This document shows, piece after piece, positions 31,148-41,900 of a stretch of 64,000 bases of DNA. The position numbers were made by a program, and so were the translations under genes. The notes below the pieces were generated by a model. It saw only the letters and a list, made by a program, of their open reading frames with translations, made no database searches and was not told where the DNA came from. The stretch lies in NCBI GenBank assembly GCA_905160935.1, contig CAJHZI010000566.1, positions 1,160,001-1,224,000 on the forward strand, written 5' to 3'. Source of the DNA: Enchytraeus crypticus (Eukaryota > Annelida > Clitellata > Enchytraeida > Enchytraeidae). Every line of letters begins with the position of its first letter. Position 1 is the stretch's first letter.

Positions 31148-31158
31148 CTATGTTTCAG

Positions 31159-32125
31159 GTTACCAGTGATGACACCGAGAACTTGTGTTTATTTTGTCGA
31201 CAGTGACGAGAAGATCGTTGGAGTGACCATCGTCAGTGAAGAAGTCTTTGTAATGCGATATCGTCAGATTCAACTCGAAGTCTACAATTTAAATAACCTG
31301 AGAATATCGCGTGATATTAAGATACCGGACATGAAGTTACCAGAAGATCTAGTTGGCTGCTCGTACAGTAGGACTCTCTATATCAGTGATCGAGAACTCT
31401 CCATCATACACAAAGTGAATATTTCTAATAATAAAATATCGAGCTGGGAGGTTCGTGAAGGAGTACCGTGGGGCTTATCGATGACTCTGTCACACAATGT
31501 TTTAGTTACATCAAGAACACTGAGCTGCGAGTCAGAAGGTAGAATTGTGGAGTATACCAGAGATGGTAATTTGCTACGAGTTATAGCAATTGATTCGAGT
31601 GTAGAAAGACCATGGAAGACTGTACAGATGTCTAAAGATCTGTTCGCTGTATGCTATGTCGGTTCTGTACAAGGCGTCTGTATTGTCGACTCTGAAGGAC
31701 TTGTCATATTATCTTATCTTTGTGAGGATCATCACGGGGAAATAGCAACAACAGCAGATGATAATGAATCGAGAACTAATGGTGATATACGTAATCTACA
31801 TGACGCTAAAGATCAAGGTGAGGTACGGGATCACAGCAATATAGGTCAGGGAGAGAAGGTGACTGAGGTCATTAGTAGTGAAGGTGAAGGTCAGAAGTTT
31901 GATGAAGGTTTCCTGCGACATCGCTATGCAGTGGCAGTGGATAGAATTAGTAAACGGATATTTTTGGCAGATGGCTTAAATGATAAAGTGCTCATGTTAG
32001 ATTTTAACCTAACTTCCTTATGCAATGTGCACACACCTCCTGGTCTTATAGAACCGTATTGTTTGTACTTTCACCCATTTAATGATCGATTAGTTATTGG
32101 TGGAAGACGATCTGAATTAGTGTAG
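31159..32125 (+). CDS. NHL/six-bladed beta-propeller-like protein, final (or only) coding exon
   Basis: One open frame from ATG 31169 to TAG 32125 encodes 318 aa. An acceptor (TGTTTCAG ending at 31158) lies 10 bases before the ATG, so an upstream exon, noncoding or coding, probably exists; I could not identify it. Repeated blade-like motifs are visible: LYISDRELSIIHKVN, WGLSMTLSHNVLVTS, IVEYTRDGNLLRVI, GVCIVDSEGLVI and AVAVDRISKRIFLADGLNDK. This hydrophobic-Asp-x-x-(G/N) pattern is typical of NHL/SMP-30-like propellers. An acidic, polar insert (about residues 195-235, rich in D, E, G, N) separates the blades. No signal peptide, membrane segment, RING or B-box is seen. Specific function is unknown; an NHL-only protein is the best description. 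Confidence 0.72.
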
Positions 32126-32147
32126 GCTTTCATATTAATAATTGTCA

Positions 32148-32266
32148 ACGTAAGAAAGTGCATTCGGTTGGCGAGTGCCTAGGCTCCAGAAATTCCTACA
32201 GTTTTTCTATCCCGAACCTAGTTAAACTAGGAGTCAAGGAAAGGTGATGATGATGATTTGTTATTA
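32148..32266 (+). mobile_element. Family E repeat
   Basis: TGCATTCGGTTGGCGAGTGC, CTAGGCTCCAGAAATTCCTA, TATCCCGAACCTAGTTAAAC, (GAT)n; directly downstream of the NHL-like stop codon. Confidence 0.7.
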
Positions 32267-32880
32267 ATATTATAATATTAATAATAATTAATAATAATAT
32301 CAATATAATTAATATAATATTAATAATATTATAATATTAATGTTACTAATATTAATAATATTAATATTATATTGTTATTATGTGAGAATTATAATCAAGA
32401 AATATTTTGTTCAACATATTCCAACCGTGCCACGAGTCAACATTTGTTAGGTGGTGACTTTTAATACTAGACTAACTGATCATTCATGCTTCGTACCGGT
32501 AGTACAGTTGCAGTAGCGGTTGTGGCTTTTGACAATCTAAATTGCTATACTTTAATATTCATAATGTCTCTTGGTAATTGGTTATGATTATTCAGACTCG
32601 TAGAAATTGACGGATTTATTGATTTTATTATCATAATAATTCATTTAATGGCTCGTTGAGAAATTTCTAATCTTTAAATTGATGTCTAACTACTTTGGAG
32701 CATTGATACATGTGTAATTTTTTATTTTTATTTTTTTTGTTCGCATAGTTACACTCATGACGTACCGCATGAGCTACATAGTTTCCTTGCTTGGTTTCTG
32801 TTTTTGTAGTTTTCGTTATTTCCTCCATTCCTCTCCATGGTTATTAGTAATCGTTGCCTTTCGTTGGCGCATTAATTGCA

Positions 32881-33050
32881 GCCGGCGCGGATTTAAGAAT
32901 AACCTTCCAACACCCTCGGGATTTTTCTTTCAAAGCTGTCAACACTCGGTCTTCCAAGGTGGTCGCCCACAAAGTACTAACCGGCGCGAGGGAGCTTAAC
33001 TTCGTTCAACTGACGCGCAGCTTAACCGAGTGCGCTAATCCCGCTCCCCA
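32881..33050 (-). mobile_element. 5S rRNA-derived SINE, copy 2
   Basis: Minus strand: GAACGAAGTTAAGC, GCCGGTTAGTACTTTGTGGG, CGACCACCTTGGAAGACCGA, GTGTTGACAGCTTTGAAAG. Markedly GC-richer than its surroundings, so probably young. The head GCGGGATTAGCGCACTCGGT is not from 5S rRNA. Confidence 0.85.
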
Positions 33051-33239
33051 AAATTAATTAATTAGCGTCCCTGATGGTTTGCTTTATGCTTGCATATTTG
33101 CTGTGTTTAGTTTGGGTTGAAATTTGTGGTATTATATACAAGCTGACATGGAAGCGACTTTTATTATTATTGAATGATGCTTTAATTTTATTTCTGAGAG
33201 AGAACTCTTATTTCAAAAATACACTCAAATATGCACGTC

Positions 33240-33317
33240 CCTTCTGACGTCCCTTACATCATCCTTGGATGAGGAAATAGACGTTAAACCTTTATTATTA
33301 TTATTATTATTATATTA
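33240..33317 (+). mobile_element. SINE/LINE 3' module with (TTA)n tail
   Basis: GACGTCCCTTACATCATCCT, GGATGAGGAAATAGACGTTA, AACC(TTATTA)n. Confidence 0.75.
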
Positions 33318-33448
33318 AGCTATAATTAATGCAGCCCTGTTTGTTCGTGAGCAACAATTTAACAGCATCCTTCAAATTACGTCATGTTTTGAACATATCA
33401 TAACGTATACATTCACTGAACGTATGCCTCCTTTGTGTACTCATAAAA

Positions 33449-33643
33449 ATATGGGTTTAACGTCAAGGTCAGAAGCCGAAAGGGCTTCTCTTCAAGACGT
33501 CAGAGGGTGTACTGTGAAAGATGAATATCCGATCTTTTGCTCTCTGCTCAGCTCCAATGGGAATTGATCCCAGGACATCAGAAATAGTCATTTAAACATC
33601 AAACCGTTACTTAACGCGCTTACACACTGAGCCATCGAGACAT
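33449..33643 (-). mobile_element. tRNA-like SINE (H type), full length
   Basis: Minus strand: TGTCTCGATGGCTCAGTGTG (A-box-like), CTGGGATCAATTCCCATTGG (B-box-like), body, then GAAGAGAAGCCCTTTCGGCT hairpin and CTTGACGTTAAACCCAT. The hairpin-plus-GACGTTAAAC end recurs at 47999-48190 and 62658-62740. Confidence 0.75.
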
Positions 33644-34194
33644 TAGTACACTTTCATGCACCATACTCTGGACTTTATTTTCCACGAAACTCGTTTACAC
33701 TGCTTCTTGTGTTGATACACTAGCTACAGGTATACTCTTCCTATGTTGTCCAGTAAGTACCAGAGGATTACATTGCGGAAAATGTAATCCTAATGTTCAT
33801 GTTGAGTAATGGTTCAAATAAGCTTATAAATTAAGTGGAGTGTCGAATGGGAAAAAATTTTTGCTAATAATGTCAGTACTGAAATTATTCACAATCATTT
33901 TGGTATGCACGTTGTTTATTTAAAAAAATGTACTTGCACACGCACACATGCACACACATTTTCACACATATACATGAAGAGGTACGTACACATAAATAGA
34001 TAGACACGCTCAAACGGGCCTAGCTGCATGTGTACACGCATTCAAAATCATAAATATCTAGAAGTCCAAATATACACACATTTAATCATTGCATCATACA
34101 CAAGTGTAGGCCTATACACAAACATTCATCAAAGCCAATGGCGGCAATAATTACACATTTACGAATAATTAATTTAGATTAACTACTTTTTTAG

Positions 34195-34300
34195 TTAAAG
34201 CGAAAGTTTAACAACAACAATACGATTAGAGTGCTACTATTGTCCATGACAACATTGAGCACTGTGAAACCAAATCAAAGGCGATGAGCAGAGTGAGGGG
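34195..34300 (-). mobile_element. Family D retroelement fragment
   Basis: ACAACAATACGATTAGAGTG...ACATTGAGCACTGTGAAACC...GGCGATGAGCAGAGTG matches other copies with more divergence. Confidence 0.55.
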
Positions 34301-34384
34301 TAATTAAATCTTAAAGTAACGAGCCATAATTATAATTAATAACCGATTTGCTTTTTCCTGTAACTATTCAGTGATATACCTCTA

Positions 34385-34610
34385 GCTTCCTCTATCTGAG
34401 GAAGGCCTAGGGGCCCACCTCGATCGTCATAAGCAGAATTCCTCAAGAAAATCATATAAACAACAAGATCCAGTATTGCTAGATGATTTAAAGTTAAAAC
34501 TCGTATGTAGGCATGAAGAGCAAAACGGAAGTCGGAGAAGATTGGATGCCTTATAAATAATGGGCCTGCCAGTAGGCAGTGCACTGAGAGGGAGAGAGAG
34601 ATACCCTGTT
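34385..34610 (+). mobile_element. Family I repeat (probable LINE 3' end)
   Basis: GGGGCCCACCTCGATCGTCA, AAGCAGAATTCCTCAAGAAA, GCATGAAGAGCAAAACGGAA, GGGCCTGCCAGTAGGCAGTG, (GA)n tail. Related copies: 51985-52205 and, inverted, about 63000-63170; tail pieces at 57020-57065 and 61597-61620. A degenerate reading resembling MKRKTEDGEEWR suggests an RT C-terminus. Confidence 0.5.
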
Positions 34611-34655
34611 ACATGGGATTGCGTCCATATTTTTCACACTGTAAGCTGCACTGTC

Positions 34656-34807
34656 GGCGGGATTTAGCGCACTTAGTTTAGTTGCGCGTCAATAATCGAA
34701 GTTACGTTACATCGGCCTCGGTTAGTACTTTGTGGGTGACTACCTTGGAGGACTGAGTATTGACGAGGCAATAACCATGGAGAGGAAGGAGGAAATGGGA
34801 CTTAAAC
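34656..34807 (+). mobile_element. 5S rRNA-derived SINE, copy 3, with 3' module
   Basis: GCGGGATTTAGCGCACTTAG head, CGGTTAGTACTTTGTGGGTG, CTACCTTGGAGGACTGAGTA, and an end GGAGGAAATGGGACTTAAAC resembling the module GAGGAAATGGACGTTTAAAC. Confidence 0.82.
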
Positions 34808-35775
34808 TAGCATCTATGTTTCCTGACCCAGTGTGCCGTTATGTTGTTGTGTTTAGGTTGTATTCTTTACTAGCAATAATGACGCATTTAAAAGCGATGC
34901 CTTAAAGTCTAAACTTCGTACGTTTTTCCAGAAATTGAATATTAAACAAGGGGAGGTTTACGTGCTGGTCGTAAATCGTGGACCATAGATGAAAAAGTAA
35001 AATAGTAGGCCTAGTGGCCTACTCAGGAAATATTCGGAATAAAACTCTCAATACATTCAGATACTGAACTTGTATTTCTTGCATGCTTAAAGAAAGAATT
35101 CACACGAGGCTTGCATATATCCTAACAGATTCACTAAGAAAGTTCATAAAACACACTCTCCCTCTCTCCTCAGTCTCAATAAAGTAAAGCCGTGTTCATA
35201 AATGATACACACGTTCATTATCACTCTACAGTAAAACTAGTGTTCAATATCCAATAGCATTTCATAAAAGTAATTACGTTAATCATAGCAAAAACTCGAT
35301 CCTTTACCTTAACTGGCTCATCTTTTGTTGAAAACCAAGGAGAACATTGTGTCTAAATTGCAGTGGACCCAGAGTAATACATTAAAAAATAGTTTTCTTT
35401 GAAAGACTGAAACACACTGCAGTTGAGCTTTCCGAAATATTAAAAAATAAAATCTGATTTGAATAACTTAATCAACAGTTGATAAAAAAGCGATTATATA
35501 CAATATACAAGAGCATAAAATTGTCTATGCGATTATAATTATACAATACACAAGAGTATAAATTAAAGAGAGATGGAATACACACGATTGACACGAATAT
35601 AAAGTGAGATTGGCAGTTTGGTGCAAATTCCAAAATCCAGAAAATCAGTCCAAAGTAAAAAAATGCAAATGAAAAAATAAAATGTAAATGCAAAGACCGT
35701 GAACACAAAAATACAATTAAATGTGATTAGTTCTTCAAACTTGCATATTTACTTACATTTTAAACGATCAATAAT

Positions 35776-37130
35776 GTCGTGACCTGCCTTGCTGCCTGTT
35801 CGTCCTCGAGCGGTTGTCTACTTCTGGACTCGCTCGCCGGTCGGCAGTGCTTCGAGACGGCAGCTTTTTCGTCTAATATTTTACTAAGGGTACCGCTTGT
35901 CAGGAGAAACCGAGTTGCTGCTCTTCGGATGATACTTCTTTCCCGGTATCATTCGTCTCGATGGGCCTTTCTTGTTCATTTCCGACTGAGTAGGCCAAGG
36001 TCCAACCTCCCTTGCCTACTTCGTTATTGGGTTCTTGGGAACCCGGTGCACAGCGTCGACGCTGGACCGAGTCGGGAGTAGAAGTGTACTCCACGTCTTC
36101 TACGTATTTAGGCGATGACGGTTGAGTTTCTGCCATGCTCCCTTGGTAGAAACTATCCCTTGACATTCGTGGTTCTCGGGGCGAAGTGATATGGTGACCC
36201 GAACCGGGAGTGGAAGCGTAATCCACGTCTGAGTTATTTTGGGCGATTACGGTTTGAGTTTCTGCCCTGCTTCCTAGTTTTACAAACTGGTATAGTAAAT
36301 AATTATATGATTGGTTGTTTTAACTGCGACGAACTTTATCTTCTTTACCCTATTGAACTTCCCTATATCCCTTTTTTAGACTTATTCTTCCCTACCTCTT
36401 TTCCTATATTGGTCTTTTCGTAGTTTCTACTCTCGCCTTTGCTGAAGGTAGTATAATTGGTCTTCAGCGTAGTCGATGAGAAATTCGTTGATAGTCAACT
36501 GGTAATTGGTAATCCTGCTCCCGCCTGCAGAGACGAACTCGACCCAGGTGCTTAGAAAATACCTGCAGAGACGAACTCGACCCAGGCAATGCCGTTGTTA
36601 GCCTCCTCGCCTGCAGAGACAAACTCGACCCAGGCGCTTAGCAAATACCCGCAGAGACGGACTCGACCCGAGTATTGCCATGGATGGACTGCCAGCCTCT
36701 TACCTGGGCCTACCCAGAGGGACGCCAACACCACAATACAACAAATCGATACAACAACAAGACAAATACCGGGGGCTACGAGCCTAGGTTAACAAGCGAG
36801 CTTGAAAGCTTTCGGCTAGACGAAGACCAGATTTCTGTATACTAATCGTACTTTTGCCTTGGGATTGGGATTTTACGTAGTATCCTCGCTCGGTTCCCAG
36901 TACTTTCGCGTAGAAGGTTCTGGCCTCCCTGAGTTACTGCGCAGACGAACCACGCAGAACCCAATCTGATTTTGTATGTATCGACGGCCGCTTTATATAC
37001 TACTCGAGCGATCGACTTCAGCTTATCACAACATTTCTCGCTTAGTCGATTTACGCGCCAGGTGCGTCACTTTGGAAATACCCTGCGTAATAATCTAGCT
37101 ATACCCACTCACAACCTCGGCTTATATCAT
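35776..37130 (-). mobile_element. GC-rich island, possible LTR-element fossil (uncertain)
   Basis: About 1.35 kb with far more GC and CpG than its surroundings. On the minus strand a TATATAAAG box at about 36986-36996 precedes a GC-rich leader, four near-identical CCTGGGTCGAGT(T/C)(C/T)GTCTCTG units, and a stretch with a duplicated AETQ...DYASTP / AETQ...EYTSTP motif. TATA box, leader and low-complexity first frame could be the 5' end of an LTR retroelement. I see no second terminal repeat and no polymerase. A fragmentary host gene is an alternative. Confidence 0.3.
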
Positions 37131-37230
37131 CTATTATTAATCTTTGGAAAAACCCTACGTCATTTATTATTTATAAATAACTGCTGTATAATATTTGCTT
37201 TCGATCTCTAATATATATTTCTTAATATAT

Positions 37231-37255
37231 AAATTGTGAACAATGTTCACAATTT
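37231..37255. repeat. Perfect palindrome, 11-bp arms, 3-base spacer
   Basis: AAATTGTGAAC, spacer AAT, GTTCACAATTT. Confidence 0.9.
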
Positions 37256-37436
37256 GAACAATGGCGTGCTCATTACAAATAACAGACGTGCAATCAGCTG
37301 TGTGGTATAGTAGGCCCTAAGTGCGGTATGTGTCGTGCAGTATGTGTAGTATGTTGGGTATGCGTGGCACTAAGAAGGCATCGTATGTTTCTGTCAAAGA
37401 AAACAACTGATGATTATTTTTCACTAATACGTATGC

Positions 37437-37515
37437 AACAAACAATCCAGTCAGCCTACCATTAGTGAGTACCTATAAGGTACTCACTAATGGTAGGCTG
37501 ACTGGATTGTTTGTT
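37437..37515. repeat. Perfect palindrome, 38-bp arms, 3-base spacer
   Basis: Left arm AACAAACAATCCAGTCAGCC... at 37437-37474, spacer ATA, and its exact reverse complement at 37478-37515. Confidence 0.96.
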
Positions 37516-37744
37516 CATTAAAAATATTGCGGTGTATACGTGAGTGGTAACTAAATATTGTTAGCAACAAAATTTTGTTTCCATCCAATCTTCGGAAATC
37601 TTCATTTGAAGCACGTCGGCCTTTGCTTTCCTATGAGCAATTCAACAGGTAGTTGAAGACCTATCTTTTCCATCTCTCTTTTCCATCCAATGTCCATGAG
37701 CAGCGACCTGCGCCTAAACCTCCTTTTCTTTAATTCTCTTTCTT

Positions 37745-37880
37745 TGGACTGATTATCTGGATTTTGGAATTTGCACCGTTTTTGGACCTTCTGTTTGCTC
37801 GCTGGCTAGATTTTGTCTCAATAGTGCTCAATGTTGTCATTGATGACTATAGCACTAATTGTTATTATTATTATTATTAC
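37745..37880 (+). mobile_element. Family D retroelement 3' end with (ATT)n
   Basis: GGACTGATTATCTGGATTTT, TTTGCTCGCTGGCTAGATTT, TCATTGATGACTATAGCACT, TTG(TTA)n. Confidence 0.7.
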
Positions 37881-37957
37881 CTTAGTCTTAAACAAGAAAT
37901 ATTTAAGATGATTGTGGTTGTTAAACTCTTGTTAAACGAGTCTTAATTTCTCTATGA

Positions 37958-38003
37958 TCAGAAAGCACAGTATGCTTCTTAAAAAGTATCCTGTGCTTTC
38001 TGA
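37958..38003. repeat. Imperfect hairpin, 20-bp arms
   Basis: TCAGAAAGCACAGTATGCTT pairs with AAGTATCCTGTGCTTTCTGA with two or three mismatches across a 6-base loop. Confidence 0.8.
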
Positions 38004-38915
38004 CCCAGACAGCTGGTATGTTATGTTATGATGAAAAATTGACGATGAAATACATTTTAATTTATAATTTAACTTATTAATTTTAACTCGCTGCTACCAA
38101 CTTCTCAGAAAAACGTGAGCAAAGTGTTCGAACGATTCTTGGGCAGTTTACCAAATCTTTGTTTGTGTGTATTATTTATTTGTATTTATGTTATAAAATA
38201 AAATAAATAGTATTTTGCTTGATTTTATTTTTAATTTTTTAAGCAACTATGTAATTCATCAACTAACTGTTTTATAACTAATCCGTTATTTTGTATATAC
38301 GTCCGCTTATTTGTTTATATCTTGAAATATTGAATTATATAGTACTCTCTTAATGTCACAACAAGGTAGGGCATTCAGAGTTTAAATTTTCATTTCCAAG
38401 CCGATCCGAGAATAACCGTCGAAAATCGTTATTGTATTGGTATATATTGCGAATAATGTAGAAAATGGATTTTTAAGTACGACCCAGAATCCTCTGGATA
38501 TCATTTGATGGTTGTAGGTTTGAATTTAGACGCATTCTTTAGATATTACATTTTTGCAAATTATTGTAGATAAATGTAGATAAAATTAAAAAAGAAATAG
38601 TTATTGTAAGGGCCGACATTCGATGTACCTTCTGAAGGTTTTGCACGCTACACACTACCTTAAACCAAGTAATAATTTGCATATGACGGACCAATTGACT
38701 CTCAATCCTAACGCATATATGCAGTGATTTTTATTGGTACTCCATATAATACTATATATAATTCCAATCATCTGTCAAAGTGCATTGTAGCTGTTCTCTA
38801 TATTAATTTGCTATTTATTGATTGTTATATGGTTAATAGCATATATGTAGCTCTAATATTTGAAATCTACTGAGGTGTAGTGGTAAAATATAACCCTAAC
38901 ATTGCTAGGCTTACA

Positions 38916-41900
38916 ATGGATCCCAGTTATTGGACTACAGCTGCATTAAAGCACACCAGCCAATCGGGCACTGACAATACTTCTCGTAACGCTGATGTAG
39001 GTCAAGCTAATCAGGTGAACTCAAATGCCCTATATCAGCTAGATCTGCTGCAGCTTCTGGAACGTCAGCGTCTTGGTAATTATCTGAAATTATAATTGTG
39101 GCTATTCTTACTTGTATTTGTAGCGTAGAGAGAAGATTTAAGCAATTATAAACTTGTTTATTCTTCAACTTAAGTAATGTAGTTTTATTGTCTAAAGCAT
39201 CACCCACAACATCTATCACCTATCTTATACATTGTCTAAAATATTTTTATAAATCTGTTTAGGAAGTTTCATGCTGATTAGTAAAGAGAGTGACATTATA
39301 TCAGTGACGGGCAAGCCCAGAAGTTGAACCACGCATATACCGATCCGCGGTCGAATATTTTACCGACATTGCCACTGGCTCCAGTCAGGGGTGATATACA
39401 TATATGCATGTATATATACAAATATATGCACATGTATTATACACATACTAATTTATGTACATGTATATATATTTGCTGTAGGTTTAGCTGCAAATCTATT
39501 CGTCCAGCAGTCGAGTAATTCAGGTGGAAATTCGACATCTTCTTCTCCTGCCGCTCTGAGCTACTCCTCGACACTGCTGGATGCCTCTTCAAACCAGGGA
39601 CTCTACTCATACACAGGAAATGCCTTGACTCCACAATCCTCCGTGCCGATACTCTCTGGTTCCACTCTGACCTACGACAACTTGCTGCAGCAGAGTTCCG
39701 AGTCACATTTCTTGACTAACCAGTTGCCGCTGATACTGAGTCAAGGTACCGCCGATACAAACAAGAATGTTGCTTCGTTGCAGGGCAAGCTACCGGAGAG
39801 CAACGCGTTGTCGTTGGGCTATGAAAGAGCATCTCAAGAACTGCAACAACAACAGTACACGCTGACGCAAGAGAACAATAGAGTCTCTCAGCGGACCAGC
39901 AGAGACAGTGCCGGATATAATCATGAGAGTAGCTCCGCTAGCACCGGTATCACGATCAGTCAAGATCTGGAGTCACGCTACTCATTGCTGTCTGATTTCA
40001 TAGAGAATACAGTGGGACGACAGAATCTCGACTCTTATACTTCTTACAGCCTGTTAACGTCGAGACAGGGGAACGAGGGGTTTAATTCATCTGGAAGGGT
40101 AGATGCAAAGGCTGGAACAAATGCACAGGTAAGACTGAAAAATAGTAATGTCTCTTTTAAAAGCTAAAAACTGTTTCTAAGATTTTTTTCTGCTTATCTA
40201 ACGGAGCATATGCAATGCAGGAACTAATATGATAATTTTCTACCGTAACAGAAGTGGAGTCCTACTGTAAATATAAATAGTTACTTATAATCAGTAGAAG
40301 TGTGGCTAAGTGTTCTGTCCAAAAAATATTATATTTAATATCTTAGACACTTTTTTCTTGACTCACTGTACATATGCATTTTGGCTATTTGATGTTCACT
40401 TATGAGCACTTCATTTATCAACAAATTTATGCCATCAACTACAGAACCTTTTTCCATAGAGAATGTACCATTAATAGTTTAGGTTATATATTTATGTGGC
40501 TTATGTGGCAATTTATAAAGCATTGCCTTGCTAGGATCTGCATTATCGTCTCTTAGAAATCATGTGCAGTTTCAAAGCGCTATTTGATGTGAAATCAGCA
40601 AGGCCCACTTTCGCTGTGTGCATACCCACTTGAGAAATAATATAATATGAGATTGCCAATTGTAAAGCTGAAGTAGAGTCATGTTCTAAGAGTTTATCAT
40701 TATGTTTCAGGTGCTTTCCTCGACTCTTCTGAAGTCCTATCCGACTGGATCTGAGTCCATAACATCTGCCAACATGGGCAGATGTTCCATGATCGGCAAT
40801 CAGTCCGTCACTGACCCAGAGCTACTGCAATACGTTAAGTCGGATGCTGTGGATCTATCCAACATGAACAAGAGTTCTGACAAACAATCTGAACAGTACG
40901 TAACTGTTAACACCGGAGAACTCATGTCGCAGTATAACTTTCTCACCCCTGATGGGAGGCTGTTGATAATAGATGCCTCGGATCAGGCATCTCTCACGGC
41001 AGCGGCTCAGAAAGGTTATATGTTAGTTATGTCGCAGCCTTACGAGATGGTGGCCGATAAGAGCTATGAAGCTGTCAGTCCTCCCCCCACTGTAGATCTG
41101 AGCCAGGCTTCAGCTCTTAATCTCATCGACGCTTTCTATCCGTCGGCCGTCGAAGCTTCAAAACAAAGCCTAATGCAAAGTGATGCGGGGATAATGTACT
41201 CGTCGGCCGGAGGTCAGCAGGTTCTGTCCAGTGATGCCGCTGCTAGCAGTCACTATGCAGCGGGAGATGGTAGCACTGCAGGAGTCAATGCTGGACGTAA
41301 GAAAGCGGGCGAGTCGGGAGTGGGAATCGTTTTGCCGATGCCGCAGACTAGGGACGCGACTCCTGCGCATTCTAATGCAACAAATCGATCTGCAGCGAGC
41401 ACGGCTGGATACGTCAGTGGCGCTGGTCTAAAATCTGATTCATATCAGCAAACGCCTGTGAACGGTGCAAACGTGCGGCTTGCTGAGCCGTCTGGTGCGA
41501 AACAGGCGACTTCTCTCTCTAGAGGTGCCGAAGACACTTCACAGCCGATCTATCTCGCTAATATAAACGGTAACATATACGTAAATCAGTACACGATGTT
41601 ACAGCCGGGAGGAGCTAATGCTGGTGCTAGTGAAGTGACGCTATCGGCCGATGAGTATAATACACTGCAAGAGCTGGGTGGTGCAGTGGTACAACCTGGT
41701 GGGTATCAGACAATAGATTCTACTGGATACGCCGGTGTTCTGGATCCTTCCATGTATCAAACCATCCTACAACAACAACAACAACAGTATCTACCAGAGG
41801 GGTCTGTCTCAAACACTGCAGCAGCTCTTCAGAGTAATCTTGCAGCAGAAGCCGTATCGGCAATATCCAAATCCACGATGCTAGTGCCGGATCAAGATGA

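Larger units (their letters stand above)
32126..38915. other. Intergenic stretch with repeats, no confident gene
   Basis: Contains family E, 5S-derived, H-type, D and I repeats, the GC-rich island at 35776-37130, and several palindromes (37231-37255, 37437-37515, 37958-38003). A TTA/AAT-rich simple tract lies at 32265-32375. Confidence 0.5.

Noticed and set aside
32757-33057. GC-rich open frames near 32.9 kb
   Set aside because: Explained by the 5S-derived SINE on the minus strand.
36552-36792. Opposed open frames over the GC-rich island
   Set aside because: They repeat WVEFVSAG because of the 26-base tandem units; no independent support as a gene.
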